A DNA stretch of 64,000 bases from Pseudoalteromonas sp. MEBiC 03607 (lineage in GTDB: Bacteria > Pseudomonadota > Gammaproteobacteria > Enterobacterales > Alteromonadaceae). Every line of letters starts with the position of its first letter. The first letter of the stretch is position 1. The notes below the pieces were generated by a model that was not told where the DNA came from, did no database searches, and was given only the letters and a program-made list of their open reading frames with translations. Positions 1 through 9,451 of this stretch are shown here, piece after piece. Where the stretch lies: positions 310,001 through 374,000 of the forward strand of contig NZ_SRRY01000002.1 of the NCBI RefSeq assembly GCF_004792295.1, read 5' to 3'. A program made the translations under genes and the position numbers.

Positions 1-654
1 GGCACTGATTACACAATTGGTTTTCAAACTGCCGTTGACACTGCAACAGAAGCCATTGATCGATTAATACCAACTGCGCAAAGTCATAATCGCGTGATTG
101 TGACGGAAGTTATGGGTCGTGATGCGGGTTGGATTTGTTTACATTCAGCAATTGCAGCAGGCGCTGAAGTAGCACTTATTCCTGAAATTCCCTACGATAT
201 TGAAGCGATTAAAGCAAAACTTAAATCACGTTTTGATAATGGCCATGGATTTGCAAATATCGTTATTTCAGAGGGAGCTAAACCTGTTGCAGGAAGTGTT
301 GTAAGTAAACAATCAAGTGAGTTTGGCTACGAAAACCCAGTTCTAGGTGGAATTGCTGAGCAACTGGCTTCGCAGATACGTATTGCACTTGACCTTGATG
401 TAAGAGTCACTGTGTTGGGGCATATTCAACGTGGTGGCACACCCAATGCGTTTGATAGGGTGCTTGCAGCAGAGTTTGGGGTGCAAGCATTCGAACTTGT
501 TAAGAAAGGCCAGTTTGGTTTTATCCCCGTAAGTAAAGAGGGTGAAATTAAACCAATCAGTTTAAAAGCCGCAACTTCTGAATATCGTGTTATCCCTTTA
601 GAGCATTCATTAATAAGCAGTGCCCGCGCAATGGGTATGTGCTTAGGTGACTAA
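1..654 (+). CDS. pfkA: 6-phosphofructokinase, 5'-truncated by the window edge
   Basis: This is the C-terminal two-thirds of a phosphofructokinase, the glycolytic enzyme that phosphorylates fructose 6-phosphate to fructose 1,6-bisphosphate in the cytoplasm. The frame is open from base 1, so the start and the GGDG nucleotide-binding motif lie outside the window; the GTG at 94 is internal. Visible family motifs are GTDYTIGF at the very start, EVMGRDAGWI (substrate-binding MGR) and GHIQRGGTPNAFDR near residue 145 of the fragment. The GTDYT..GF...V segment suggests the group III or mixed-substrate PFK branch rather than the E. coli PfkA type. ATP or pyrophosphate use cannot be judged without the missing N-terminal residues. 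The gene ends about 195 bp before the efflux operon. Confidence 0.9.
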   Translation, partial: GTDYTIGFQTAVDTATEAIDRLIPTAQSHNRVIVTEVMGRDAGWICLHSAIAAGAEVALIPEIPYDIEAIKAKLKSRFDNGHGFANIVISEGAKPVAGSVVSKQSSEFGYENPVLGGIAEQLASQIRIALDLDVRVTVLGHIQRGGTPNAFDRVLAAEFGVQAFELVKKGQFGFIPVSKEGEIKPISLKAATSEYRVIPLEHSLISSARAMGMCLGD

Positions 655-791
655 TCAAGCAGTTCTAACTGATAGTTTTAAAATGATTTTCTTAACTAGC
701 TGCTAAATTATTCAATTAGCAATTTATTTATTGCACAAAAAACACACTGCAAAGCAAGCAAAATATTTAATGTAAAGATACTTAAAGGTGG

Positions 792-819
792 TTGATCTGT
801 GCCTTTTTTAGTTTAGAAT
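792..819 (+). promoter_or_regulatory. Sigma-70-like promoter of the RND efflux operon
   Basis: TTGATC (792-797) and TAGAAT (814-819) are separated by 16 bp and lie 31 bp upstream of the adaptor start codon. The -10 element falls inside the palindrome at 812-835, so a repressor bound there would block RNA polymerase. This is a visual match only. Confidence 0.5.
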
Positions 820-835
820 GATCGTTCACTCTAAA
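812..835. promoter_or_regulatory. TetR-type operator, 24-bp near-palindrome
   Basis: Two 12-bp half sites, TTTAGAATGATC and GTTCACTCTAAA, are inverted complements at 10 of 12 positions. The core, with TGA and TCA flanking a central CG, resembles operators of AcrR/NalC-like TetR repressors. It overlaps the probable -10 box and sits 14 bp before the adaptor start. The TetR gene at 6688-7305 is the obvious candidate ligand, by inference from position. Confidence 0.65.
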
Positions 836-849
836 TTAAGGAACTACAC

Positions 850-2013
850 ATGCAGCGCTCTCGCATTCCATTTTTTGCAGTGTCAGCTTTGGCTGGTGCT
901 GTTTTATTATCAGGCTGCGGCCAATCAGAATCGGCTCAAGGGCAATCGCAGGCAGCTCAAGCTGTACCTGTTGGTGTTATTGAGATGCAAAGCAAACCAC
1001 TTACGCTAACTAAAGAATTGCCAGGTCGTGTGGCTGCTTCACGTATCGCGCAAATTCGTCCACAGGTTAACGGTATTATTCAGTCTCGTATGTTCGTTGA
1101 AGGTGCTGAAGTAGAAAAGGGCCAAGCCTTATATCAAATTGACCCATCTACATTTGAAGCAGAGGTCGCTACCAGCAAAGCCGCTATTACTAAAGCTCAA
1201 GCAAGTATTGCTAATGCCAAAGCAAAAGCTGAACGCTATAAAGAGCTATTGAATATCAAAGCTGTCAGTCAGCAAGATTATGATGAAGCGGATGCGGCAT
1301 ACAAAAGTGCAAAAGCCGACTTATTGACTGCTCAAGCACAGCTTAAAACCGCTGAAATTAATTTAAACTACAGCAAAGTGTTAGCACCAATTAGTGGTCA
1401 AATTGGTAAATCGGATGTCACTGCCGGTGCCCTTGTTAGCGCTAATCAAGCAACAGCATTAGCTACTATCACTCAGCTTGATCCAATCTACGTTGATTTA
1501 ACACAGTCAAGCAGTGAACTAACACGTTTGAAAAAAGCTATCGCCGCAGGTGAGCTTGATAAAGATGCCGCTTTACATTCAAAAGTTGAATTAATAATGG
1601 AAGATGGCAGCACTTATCAACACAAAGGCACATTACAATTTTCTGAAGTAACCGTTGATCCAAGTACAGGCTCTGTGACTTTACGTGCTGAATTTCCTAA
1701 TCCTGAAAAATTACTTCTACCGGGTATGTATGTTCGCGCAGTGATTGTTGAAGGTGTGAAAAGTGATGCGATTTTAGCACCACAACGTGGTGTGAGCAGA
1801 AACACCAAAGGTGAACCTACTGCCATGGTCGTAAGTAAAGATAACACCGTTGAAGCACGTGTGCTGAAAACTGACCGTACTGTAGGCTCAAACTGGTTAG
1901 TGACAGATGGCCTAAATAATGGCGATAAGCTGATTGTTGAAGGTTTACAGAAAATCCGCCCAGGTGCCCCAGTAAACGCAATGCCAGCAGAATCAGTAGC
2001 TAACAGCCAGTAA
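850..2013 (+). CDS. RND efflux periplasmic adaptor lipoprotein (AcrA/MexA family)
   Basis: Membrane-fusion subunit of a tripartite multidrug efflux pump; it bridges the inner-membrane pump to the outer-membrane channel. The 387-aa product has a lipoprotein signal with lipobox LSGC (Cys23), so it should be anchored to the inner membrane facing the periplasm. A barrel-sandwich/lipoyl half motif lies around residues 60-95, an alpha-hairpin rich in Ala and Lys at about 97-175, the second lipoyl half near 180-205, and beta-barrel and membrane-proximal domains after that. Length and order match AcrA/MexA. The ATG at 850 is the first start after the operator. The gene is followed after 12 bp by the pump gene in the same operon. 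Confidence 0.95.
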   Translation: MQRSRIPFFAVSALAGAVLLSGCGQSESAQGQSQAAQAVPVGVIEMQSKPLTLTKELPGRVAASRIAQIRPQVNGIIQSRMFVEGAEVEKGQALYQIDPSTFEAEVATSKAAITKAQASIANAKAKAERYKELLNIKAVSQQDYDEADAAYKSAKADLLTAQAQLKTAEINLNYSKVLAPISGQIGKSDVTAGALVSANQATALATITQLDPIYVDLTQSSSELTRLKKAIAAGELDKDAALHSKVELIMEDGSTYQHKGTLQFSEVTVDPSTGSVTLRAEFPNPEKLLLPGMYVRAVIVEGVKSDAILAPQRGVSRNTKGEPTAMVVSKDNTVEARVLKTDRTVGSNWLVTDGLNNGDKLIVEGLQKIRPGAPVNAMPAESVANSQ

Positions 2014-2025
2014 CGGAGAAACTTA

Positions 2026-5000
2026 ATGTCACGATTTTTTATTGATCGGCCCATATTTGCATGGGTACTTGCTATCGTTGTTATGCTGGCAGGTATCTTA
2101 GCAATTAGAAGTTTGCCGGTTGCGCAGTATCCATCAATTGCACCGCCTGCAATTAGTATTCAAGCCTCATACCCTGGTGCGTCGGCCCGTACTTTAGAAG
2201 ATACGGTTACACAGGTTATTGAACAAAAAATGAAAGGGCTTGATGGCTTGCTCTACATGTCGTCAACCTCTGAATCGAACGGCTCTGCGACTTTAACGTT
2301 AACCTTTAGTGCAGATACCGACCCTGATATCGCACAGGTTCAAGTGCAAAACAAATTGTCGCTTGCAACACCGTTATTACCAGAAGAAGTACAACGTCAA
2401 GGTGTCTCGGTTGCAAAATCGGCTCGTAACTTCTTAATGGTTGTAGGCTTTGTATCTGAAGACGGTAGCATGAACAACATCGATATCGGTGACTATGTTT
2501 CATCTAACGTACTTGATATTATTTCTCGTGTTAACGGGGTGGGTGAAGTACAACTTTTTGGCTCGCAATATGCAATGCGTATTTGGTTAGATCCAGCTAA
2601 ATTACTTAAGTACTCATTAACTCCTGCTGATATTAGCGCTGCAATCAGTGCCCAAAATGCACAGGTGTCGGCAGGTCAACTTGGTGCCTTGCCAGCAGTG
2701 AGTGGCCAACAACTGAATGCAACAGTGACTGCGCAAAGCCGCTTACAAACACCTGAGCAATTTAGAAATATCTTTGTAAAAACCAATGCTGATGGCTCGG
2801 TTGTTCGTTTAAGTGACGTTGCCGATGTTGAATTAGGCGGTGAAAACTATGGTGTTGTCGCTCGTTTTAACGGCAAACCGGCATCAGGTTTAGGTGTTAA
2901 GCTTGCCAGTGGTGCTAATGCACTTGATACAGCTGATGGCGTAAAAGCGGCACTTGCTGAACTTGAGCCTTTTTTCCCTGAAGGTTTAACTACGGTTGTT
3001 CCTTACGATACGACACCATTCGTATCACTTTCAATTGAGAAAGTAGTTAGCACTCTAATTGAAGCTGTTGTGCTGGTATTCTTGGTAATGTACTTATTCT
3101 TACAGAACTTCAGAGCAACACTTATTCCAACTATTGCAGTACCTGTTGTATTGCTAGGTACGTTTGCCATCTTACAAGTGTTTGGCTTCTCAATTAATAC
3201 TCTCACCATGTTTGCTATGGTCCTTGCCATTGGTCTACTGGTTGATGATGCGATCGTTGTTGTTGAAAACGTTGAACGTGTAATGACCGAAGAGAACTTG
3301 TCTCCTCTTGAAGCGACACGTAAATCAATGGATGAAATCAAAGGCGCGCTTGTGGGTATTGCCATGGTGCTCTCGGCAGTATTTGTGCCTATGGCGTTCT
3401 TCCCGGGCTCTACAGGTGTTATTTATCGTCAGTTCTCAATCACCTTGGTAACGGCAATGAGTTTATCAGTGCTGGTTGCGTTAATTCTAACACCGGCCCT
3501 TTGTGCAACAATGCTAAAACCAAGTCATGTTCATAATGATAAGTCTTTATTTGGTCGTTTCTTCCTTGGTTTTAACCGTGGTTTTGATAAAACAAACTCG
3601 GGTACACAAGGTTTTGTGTCTCGCATGATCAAACACAGTAAACGCTATTTACTTATTTACGGTTTAATCGTGGGTGGCATGGTGTTTATTTTCTCACAAT
3701 TACCATCGGCATTCTTACCAGATGAAGACCAAGGGATTTTGTTTAACCAAGTAAGCCTACCTGCTGGAGCAACAACAGAACAAACCTTAAAAGTTGTTGA
3801 AAAGATGGAGCACCACTTCTTAGAAGATCAATCAGAAGCGGTTAAATCTATCTTTACGGTAACAGGTTTCAGCTTTGCAGGTTCTGGGCAAAACGCAGCA
3901 ATCGGCTTTGTTGGCTTGAAACACTGGGATGAACGTCAACGCCCTGATTTATCAGTAGGCGCTGTTGCTGGTAAAGCCATGGGATACTTCTCAACCATTA
4001 AAGAAGCATTTGTGTTTGCTTTCCCACCGCCTGCGGTTGTTGAGCTTGGTACTGCAAATGGTTTCACTTTATACCTACAAGACCGTGTTGGTTTAGGGCA
4101 TGACAAACTACTTGAAGCTCGAAACATGTTTTTAGGTATGGCGGCACAAAACCCTGTGTTATCGGGTGTGCGCCCAAATGGTCAAGAAGATAAACCAGAG
4201 CTGGAGCTTGATATTGACTTAGCAAAAGCCGAAGCATTAGGTCTGACTCAAGCAGATATCAATAATACGTTATCAACGGCTTGGGGTAGTCGCTATGTAA
4301 ATGACTTTATTGACCGTGGTCGTGTTAAAAAAGTGTATTTACAAGGTACGCCTGAATCACGCATGGTGCCAGAAGATTTAGACAAATGGTACGTGCGCAA
4401 TGCCAATGGCGATATGGTGCCATTCACTGCGTTTGCTCAATCTTATTGGACTTATGGCTCACCGCGTCTTGAGCGTTATAACGGTTTTTCAGCGATGGAA
4501 ATCCAAGGTGCTGCTGCACCGGGTTATAGTACAGGTCAAGCGATGGCCGAAGTTGAGAAAATGGTTAAGAAGTTACCGCCAGGTGTGGCGTTCGAATGGA
4601 CAGGTATTTCATATGAAGAGCGTTTAAGCGGTGGTCAAGCACCATTACTTTATGCACTTTCATTATTGGTTGTATTCCTATGTTTAGCGGCATTATACGA
4701 GAGCTGGTCAGTTCCTGCAGCGGTTATGCTCATTGTACCGCTTGGTGTATTTGGTGCGTCGATTGCGTCATTTGTATTTAATTTATCTAACGATATTTAT
4801 CTACAAGTGGGTCTATTAACCACCATAGGTCTGGCATCAAAAAATGCCATACTAATTGTAGAGTTTGCTATTCATAAAATGGATGAAGGTATGAAACTTG
4901 TCGATGCTGCTGTTGCTGCTATTCGCCTTCGTTTACGTCCAATCTTTATGACATCAATGGCATTTGTGTGTGGTGTACTACCACTTGCAATTGCATCAAG

Positions 5001-5157
5001 TGCAGGCTCAGGTGCACAAAACGCACTAGGTATTGCTGTTATTGGCGGTACTCTTGCGTCATCGACCATTGTGGTGTTGTTTGTACCATTGTTCTTTGTA
5101 CTGGTGCGCCGAGTATTCCCAGGCAAAACAAAATCAACTAATGAGGAGCAGGCATAA
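2026..5157 (+). CDS. RND multidrug efflux transporter, HAE1 family (AcrB/MexB-like)
   Basis: Inner-membrane proton/drug antiporter of 1043 aa, the usual length for hydrophobe/amphiphile efflux RND pumps. It starts [17 protein letters not shown], the typical HAE1 N-terminus. The TM4 proton-relay aspartates are visible in [18 protein letters not shown] near residue 405, and the TM10 lysine in [12 protein letters not shown] near residue 940. Two large periplasmic loops lie between TM1-TM2 and TM7-TM8. An SD-like GGAG precedes the ATG, and the stop overlaps the next start by one base, indicating translational coupling. Substrates cannot be inferred from sequence; dyes, detergents and antibiotics are typical for the family. 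Confidence 0.96.
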   Translation: MSRFFIDRPIFAWVLAIVVMLAGILAIRSLPVAQYPSIAPPAISIQASYPGASARTLEDTVTQVIEQKMKGLDGLLYMSSTSESNGSATLTLTFSADTDPDIAQVQVQNKLSLATPLLPEEVQRQGVSVAKSARNFLMVVGFVSEDGSMNNIDIGDYVSSNVLDIISRVNGVGEVQLFGSQYAMRIWLDPAKLLKYSLTPADISAAISAQNAQVSAGQLGALPAVSGQQLNATVTAQSRLQTPEQFRNIFVKTNADGSVVRLSDVADVELGGENYGVVARFNGKPASGLGVKLASGANALDTADGVKAALAELEPFFPEGLTTVVPYDTTPFVSLSIEKVVSTLIEAVVLVFLVMYLFLQNFRATLIPTIAVPVVLLGTFAILQVFGFSINTLTMFAMVLAIGLLVDDAIVVVENVERVMTEENLSPLEATRKSMDEIKGALVGIAMVLSAVFVPMAFFPGSTGVIYRQFSITLVTAMSLSVLVALILTPALCATMLKPSHVHNDKSLFGRFFLGFNRGFDKTNSGTQGFVSRMIKHSKRYLLIYGLIVGGMVFIFSQLPSAFLPDEDQGILFNQVSLPAGATTEQTLKVVEKMEHHFLEDQSEAVKSIFTVTGFSFAGSGQNAAIGFVGLKHWDERQRPDLSVGAVAGKAMGYFSTIKEAFVFAFPPPAVVELGTANGFTLYLQDRVGLGHDKLLEARNMFLGMAAQNPVLSGVRPNGQEDKPELELDIDLAKAEALGLTQADINNTLSTAWGSRYVNDFIDRGRVKKVYLQGTPESRMVPEDLDKWYVRNANGDMVPFTAFAQSYWTYGSPRLERYNGFSAMEIQGAAAPGYSTGQAMAEVEKMVKKLPPGVAFEWTGISYEERLSGGQAPLLYALSLLVVFLCLAALYESWSVPAAVMLIVPLGVFGASIASFVFNLSNDIYLQVGLLTTIGLASKNAILIVEFAIHKMDEGMKLVDAAVAAIRLRLRPIFMTSMAFVCGVLPLAIASSAGSGAQNALGIAVIGGTLASSTIVVLFVPLFFVLVRRVFPGKTKSTNEEQA

Positions 5158-6560
5158 TGAAAGCTAAACTTATCTCAGTGTCTGTTGCTGCACTTATGTT
5201 ATCTGCCTGTAATATGGCGCCAGATATGGAGCAACGTGAATTACCCGTTGCTCAAAACTATGATATCCAAGGTACTGCAGGTGATATCAATGCACTTAAT
5301 TGGCAGTCATTTTTCACTAATACTCAGCTGCAACAATTGATCGCACTAACACTTGAAAACAACAAAGACATTAAAACTGCTGCACTCAATGTGCAGCAGG
5401 TAAGAGCGATGTATCAGATTGAAGATTCTGCGCTTTACCCAAGCATTGATTTAAATGCAGCGGGAACCCGTCAGCGTCTTCCGGCAGATTTATCTGGTAC
5501 TGGTCAAGCGACTATTTCTGAAAACTATTCAGCGACTGTTGGTTTAACTGCTTACGAAATTGATCTTTGGGGCAAAGTGCGCAACCAATCAGAGCAAGCT
5601 TTACAAAACCTCTATGCCGCTGAATACAGTTTAACCAGTGTGCGCATTAGCTTGATTTCGGAGTTAGTGAATGCGTGGCTTAACTATGCGACGGATAAAG
5701 AGCTATTGGCGCTTGCAAACGAGACTTTAAAGTCTCAGCAGGAGTCTTTAGAACTAACCCGTAAAACATTTGCTCTTGGTGCTGCGTCTCAGTTAACGCT
5801 ATCGCAACTGGAAAGTACAGTAGCAACCGCTAAGGTCGATATTGCAAACTATCAGCGCTTACTAAAGCGTGATAAAAATGCTCTCGATTTTCTAGTGGGT
5901 AAAACCGTCACTGCTGATTTACTACCTAATCAAAATATAGATGATGTACTGAACTTACCGGATGTGCCTGTGGGGTTGCCGTCAGAGTTACTGACGCAAC
6001 GACCAGACATTAAGGCCGCTGAGCATGATTTATTGGCTGCCAATGCAAACATTGGTGTGGCAAAAGCGGCATTTTATCCAAGCATCAGTTTAACCGCGAA
6101 TGCGGGGACAGCTTCAGCTGACTTAAGTAATCTTTTTGATTCGGGCTCAGGTACATGGAGTTTTGTACCATCGATTAACTTACCTATCTTTAATATGGGT
6201 CGTAATCAAGCCAATCTCGATGTTGCAAAGGCACAACAAGAAATGGCGCTTACTAGCTATGAGCAAACCATACAACAAGCATTTAAAGAAGTATCTGATG
6301 CCCTTGCTGATCGAGAAGGTTATATGCATCAGCTAGATGCACTCAACGATTTGTACCAAAGTAATGAGTTATCTTTTACTTTATCAGATGCGCGTTTTCA
6401 AAAAGGAGCAGACAGTTACTTGCAAGTGTTGGATGCGCAACGAAATTGGTACAGTGCTGGGCAACAGTTAATTTTGGGTAAACAAGCGTATCTTGCTAGC
6501 CAAATTAATTTGTATAAAGCACTTGGTGGTGGCTGGAATGCGCAAAAAAATGTGCATTAA
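5157..6560 (+). CDS. Outer-membrane efflux lipoprotein (NodT/OprM family, TolC fold)
   Basis: Third component of the tripartite pump, forming the outer-membrane channel and periplasmic tunnel. The 467-aa product carries a lipobox LSAC with Cys18, like OprM and CusC. Two outer-membrane efflux repeats can be seen: the first around residues 55-245 with a FEID/YEIDLWGKVRNQSEQA-type helix, the second around 260-455 containing RPDIKAAEHDLLAANANIGVAKAAFYPS. Coupling with the pump gene is by a TAATG overlap. The gene is the last of the structural operon; an inverted repeat and the TetR gene follow. Confidence 0.95.
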   Translation: MKAKLISVSVAALMLSACNMAPDMEQRELPVAQNYDIQGTAGDINALNWQSFFTNTQLQQLIALTLENNKDIKTAALNVQQVRAMYQIEDSALYPSIDLNAAGTRQRLPADLSGTGQATISENYSATVGLTAYEIDLWGKVRNQSEQALQNLYAAEYSLTSVRISLISELVNAWLNYATDKELLALANETLKSQQESLELTRKTFALGAASQLTLSQLESTVATAKVDIANYQRLLKRDKNALDFLVGKTVTADLLPNQNIDDVLNLPDVPVGLPSELLTQRPDIKAAEHDLLAANANIGVAKAAFYPSISLTANAGTASADLSNLFDSGSGTWSFVPSINLPIFNMGRNQANLDVAKAQQEMALTSYEQTIQQAFKEVSDALADREGYMHQLDALNDLYQSNELSFTLSDARFQKGADSYLQVLDAQRNWYSAGQQLILGKQAYLASQINLYKALGGGWNAQKNVH

Positions 6561-6585
6561 AACAGCAAAAGCATAATTTATTTAA

Positions 6586-6642
6586 GGTTTTGCAGGATCT
6601 TAGTTGTTTTGACTCTCCTGTGATATTAAGATCCTGTAAACC
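6586..6642. repeat. Interrupted inverted repeat between outer-membrane factor and tetR
   Basis: Arms GGTTTTGCAGGATCTTA (6586-6602) and TAAGATCCTGTAAACC (6627-6642) are complementary over ten consecutive bases and then again after one mismatch and one bulge, with a 24-base loop. It lacks a T-run, so it is a weak terminator candidate; it may be an RNA stem or a protein site before tetR. Confidence 0.5.
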
Positions 6643-6687
6643 TTGTTTAAGTAAAAGTTAACCATTTCAAAAGAGCTTGGAGAAACC

Positions 6688-7305
6688 ATGACGCAAAAAA
6701 CGAAAAGACACAATGACCCTGCGCTTGCTGAGGCAAGACGTAATCAAGTGCTTTGTGCTGCAGCGGATTGTTTTCGACGTAAGGGCTATCATGGCGCGGG
6801 AATGGCTGAAATTTCTAAAACAGCAGGCATGAGTGCAGGCCATATCTATAATTATTTCGCTAGTAAAGAAGCGATTATAGAATCGATTGTTGAACGTGAT
6901 ATGGAAGAAATGTTCTCAATCTTTAAAGAGTTTGCAGATAAGCCGGGCGATCGTGTCACCGTGTTGCTAGATGGACTCGATAGAGGTGTTGAGCGCCATA
7001 CCGATTTAAATCAAGGTGCGCTTGATTTAGAAATGCTCGCAGAAGCTGCGCGCAATGAAAAAATAGCTAACTTACTGCGTGAGTCAGATAGCCACGCCCG
7101 TGATTCTATGCGCGAATTATTAGTGGGTGAAAGAGGGCCGTTACAAGGTACCGCACTTGAAGAAGTGAATGCCCGTATTGAAGTGATGTTTTCTGTGATG
7201 GGGGGCTTACTACTACGTAAAATGCTTAATCCTTCTTTAAACATCAGTGAGCTTTTAAAAGCACTTCGTCCAGCGATGAAAACCTTATTGTTACCCTTTG
7301 AATAA
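6688..7305 (+). CDS. TetR/AcrR-family transcriptional regulator
   Basis: DNA-binding repressor of 205 aa, likely controlling the efflux operon. The N-terminal helix-turn-helix lies at about residues 18-65: ARRNQVLCAAADCFRRKG, then MAEISKTAGMSAGHIYNYFASKE, a textbook TetR recognition region. The remainder is helical and less conserved, as expected for the ligand-binding dimerisation domain. A GGAG Shine-Dalgarno precedes the ATG. It is co-oriented with and directly downstream of the pump genes, so read-through or autoregulation through the operator at 812-835 is plausible. The inducing ligand is unknown. Confidence 0.92.
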   Translation: MTQKTKRHNDPALAEARRNQVLCAAADCFRRKGYHGAGMAEISKTAGMSAGHIYNYFASKEAIIESIVERDMEEMFSIFKEFADKPGDRVTVLLDGLDRGVERHTDLNQGALDLEMLAEAARNEKIANLLRESDSHARDSMRELLVGERGPLQGTALEEVNARIEVMFSVMGGLLLRKMLNPSLNISELLKALRPAMKTLLLPFE

Positions 7306-7324
7306 AGCGCTTATTAAAAGCGCT
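7306..7324. terminator. Bidirectional hairpin between tetR and the hupE-like gene
   Basis: AGCGCTT (7306-7312) pairs with AAGCGCT (7318-7324) around a 5-base loop. It begins just after the tetR stop and overlaps the last codons of the minus-strand membrane protein. The U-tract is weak, so termination is inferred from the convergent layout. Confidence 0.45.
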
Positions 7325-8423
7325 CTATAGACCATTGGATTGCCATAATGGCAATTAGCACTGAGCCTGCTGGCATAATAGCTTTTTTGTACCAGGAGTT
7401 ATTTCTAAGTAGCATTAGTAGTGGTAAACAGATTGCTAAAATAACCAGTTGACCAATCTCAACCCCTAAATTAAAGGCTAAAATACTCATTAGCTGGTAT
7501 TCATTTGATAAACCAAGCTCACCTAACACACTTGCAAACCCCATACCGTGGAGTAGACCAAAACAGAAGGTGATCCAACCTAAACGGATAATCATTGGCC
7601 AGATATTATTTATTGCAGCAAATAATACAGAAAGCGCGATACCTAATTCTACCCATCGGGTGTTTGGCGATATGATATTCATAGCAGTCGCTGTTAGGGT
7701 CATTGAGTGAGCAAGTGTAAAAGCGGTGATGATCCACGCAGTATCAACAAGGATTTGTTTTTTAGACTCGACACGTTGCCACTGTCCTTGCTTACGAACT
7801 AACACACAGCCCAGCAATAAAGCGATTAAAAATAAGATATGATCTGTGCCCATCCAAATATGTAATATGCCTTGCTGTACATATTCAACAAACGTTTCTA
7901 AATAGCTCGTTTCATCAAAACTAAAAATTTGAGTTTGTTCATTTAAAGTAAAAACCCGGCTTATATTTCCAATTGCAGAAATGGCTTTGTGATTCGCATC
8001 GACTTCGAACAATGCACTGTAATTTATAGAAAAGCTTTGGCTATTTGGGCAGCTAATGTGTATAGGGGTAACGATATATGATTCATTAAAATGTGAGTCA
8101 ATTTTTAAATCACCCTCACTGTTAATTGCACATAATTCATTATTTTGCTGTGCGCTAATCTTTTCAACTAGGTATTGATGAATAGCTCCTTTTTGATTTT
8201 TAATTTCTTGCCAAGTGATCACGTCATCTGCATTTTTATCAAATTCGACAACGTGTTCTAAGTCCATCACAGCCACTTTCCATTGACCATTTAAAGTTAA
8301 TTGTTCATTTTCGGACTTCGTTAATTCTAAGTATGCCGTACTAAGTTGATGAGCGTTTAGTTTAAAACTAAAGACCAAAAGAATTAAAAAGACAGATGAT
8401 AATATTTTCATAAATTTCCTCAA
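7314..8423 (-). CDS. HupE/UreJ_2-like membrane protein with periplasmic domain and EF-hand-like loop
   Basis: A 369-aa protein with a signal peptide (residues 1-24), a periplasmic domain of about 150 residues, and a C-terminal block of about six membrane helices. The membrane part carries the histidine motifs of the HupE/UreJ_2 family: HIWMGTDH at 188-195, AHSMTL near 238 and LHGMGFA near 291. HupE/UreJ relatives are associated with nickel or cobalt uptake, but this large-periplasmic-domain subgroup has no settled function. Residues 62-73 (DKNADDVITWQE) fit a calcium-binding EF-hand loop with acidic or Asn ligands at 1, 3, 5 and Glu at 12. It overlaps the TPR gene by 4 bp and is the last gene of the ECF-associated operon. 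Confidence 0.8.
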   Translation of the reverse strand: MRKFMKILSSVFLILLVFSFKLNAHQLSTAYLELTKSENEQLTLNGQWKVAVMDLEHVVEFDKNADDVITWQEIKNQKGAIHQYLVEKISAQQNNELCAINSEGDLKIDSHFNESYIVTPIHISCPNSQSFSINYSALFEVDANHKAISAIGNISRVFTLNEQTQIFSFDETSYLETFVEYVQQGILHIWMGTDHILFLIALLLGCVLVRKQGQWQRVESKKQILVDTAWIITAFTLAHSMTLTATAMNIISPNTRWVELGIALSVLFAAINNIWPMIIRLGWITFCFGLLHGMGFASVLGELGLSNEYQLMSILAFNLGVEIGQLVILAICLPLLMLLRNNSWYKKAIMPAGSVLIAIMAIQWSIERF

Positions 8424-9412
8424 TTAATGAGCCCTGTGAGTTCAAGCAGACGTTTATCGCTTTGTAGTTTCGCTTGTTGCCAATTTATTCGAGCCCAATA
8501 TTTGGCCTTGGTCATATTCCTATTTATAGTTAAATAATACCAAGCTAAATCACTTGCGTGATAGGTGTCTTGTCTCAATTCTCTGAGTGTTACTCGCTTT
8601 GCCATCTGTTCTTGCCATTTAGTCGATTGGCTTTTAACTTTTTCAGCTTGTGCTAAACGCAGTAAAATAGCATCTTCAAGGTTGGCATTTTCAGATGTTA
8701 AAACGGCTAAAGTAGAAAGCACTGCCGAGCCATTTTTTTGAGCTAATTGTGCATCAGCCCAAAGAACCACTAGACTTACAGGTGCCGTTTTTAAATCAAC
8801 GTTACTAAGATATGATAAAGTTTGTTCTGTGTAGCCTAATCGATATGCCATTTCAGCGAGTACATGACGAGTATTAATACTCATAGATGAAGAGCTCGCT
8901 ATTTTTTGAAGCCCTTCATAGCTTTGTTTCAGTTCTCCATTTTGACTTTTAACATCTAAAGAACATGTTGATATTGTTTCAATGCTTGCCAAGCCAAACA
9001 ATGATAAACACTGACCTAGCGCTTCATCAAATTTACCCTTTACCATCAATAAATTAGCTTTAAGTAAAATAGCATTAACGTGCTGAGGAGCTTGATCGGT
9101 CACATCACTTAGGATCCGAATTGCCTCGTCAAATTGATGTTCACGTTGTAATAGTCGTGCATAAAAGTAATGTATATCAGGATCATCGGACTGTGAAACT
9201 TTATGCTCTAAGTAACGCTTTAAAATACCTTGATTGCTTTCGGTGTTACCAACATGTTGGCTTTCTGAAAAAAGCTTGCTCAGCTGTGCTTTAGTAAAGT
9301 CGGTTTTGATCTTCTTGCTGGAAACGGCTATGACATCTGAATCTTTTGGAGTATAAGGTTCAGCATGAACAAAGACACTAATAACCATCGCAATGTAAAA
9401 TAAATATTTCAT
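8420..9412 (-). CDS. Secreted TPR-repeat protein
   Basis: A 330-aa protein with an N-terminal signal peptide (MKYLFYIAMVISVFVHA) and helical tetratricopeptide-like repeats from about residue 75 onward: HYFYARLLQREHQFDEAIRI, then VNAILLKANLLMVKGKFDEA, both with the TPR spacing of small and large residues. It should act in the periplasm as a scaffold. It lies 39 bp downstream of the Ig-fold lipoprotein and overlaps the HupE-like gene by 4 bp, so it is probably translated with it. No enzymatic motif is visible; a partner role with the membrane protein is inferred only from the operon. Confidence 0.75.
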   Translation of the reverse strand: MKYLFYIAMVISVFVHAEPYTPKDSDVIAVSSKKIKTDFTKAQLSKLFSESQHVGNTESNQGILKRYLEHKVSQSDDPDIHYFYARLLQREHQFDEAIRILSDVTDQAPQHVNAILLKANLLMVKGKFDEALGQCLSLFGLASIETISTCSLDVKSQNGELKQSYEGLQKIASSSSMSINTRHVLAEMAYRLGYTEQTLSYLSNVDLKTAPVSLVVLWADAQLAQKNGSAVLSTLAVLTSENANLEDAILLRLAQAEKVKSQSTKWQEQMAKRVTLRELRQDTYHASDLAWYYLTINRNMTKAKYWARINWQQAKLQSDKRLLELTGLIN

Positions 9413-9451
9413 GATTTCTCCAAAGAAAAGCCATCCGTGGCCAAGATTTAA

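Noticed and set aside
94..654. Complete phosphofructokinase starting at GTG 94
   Set aside because: The frame is open to base 1 and the upstream residues match the family, so the gene is truncated by the window instead.
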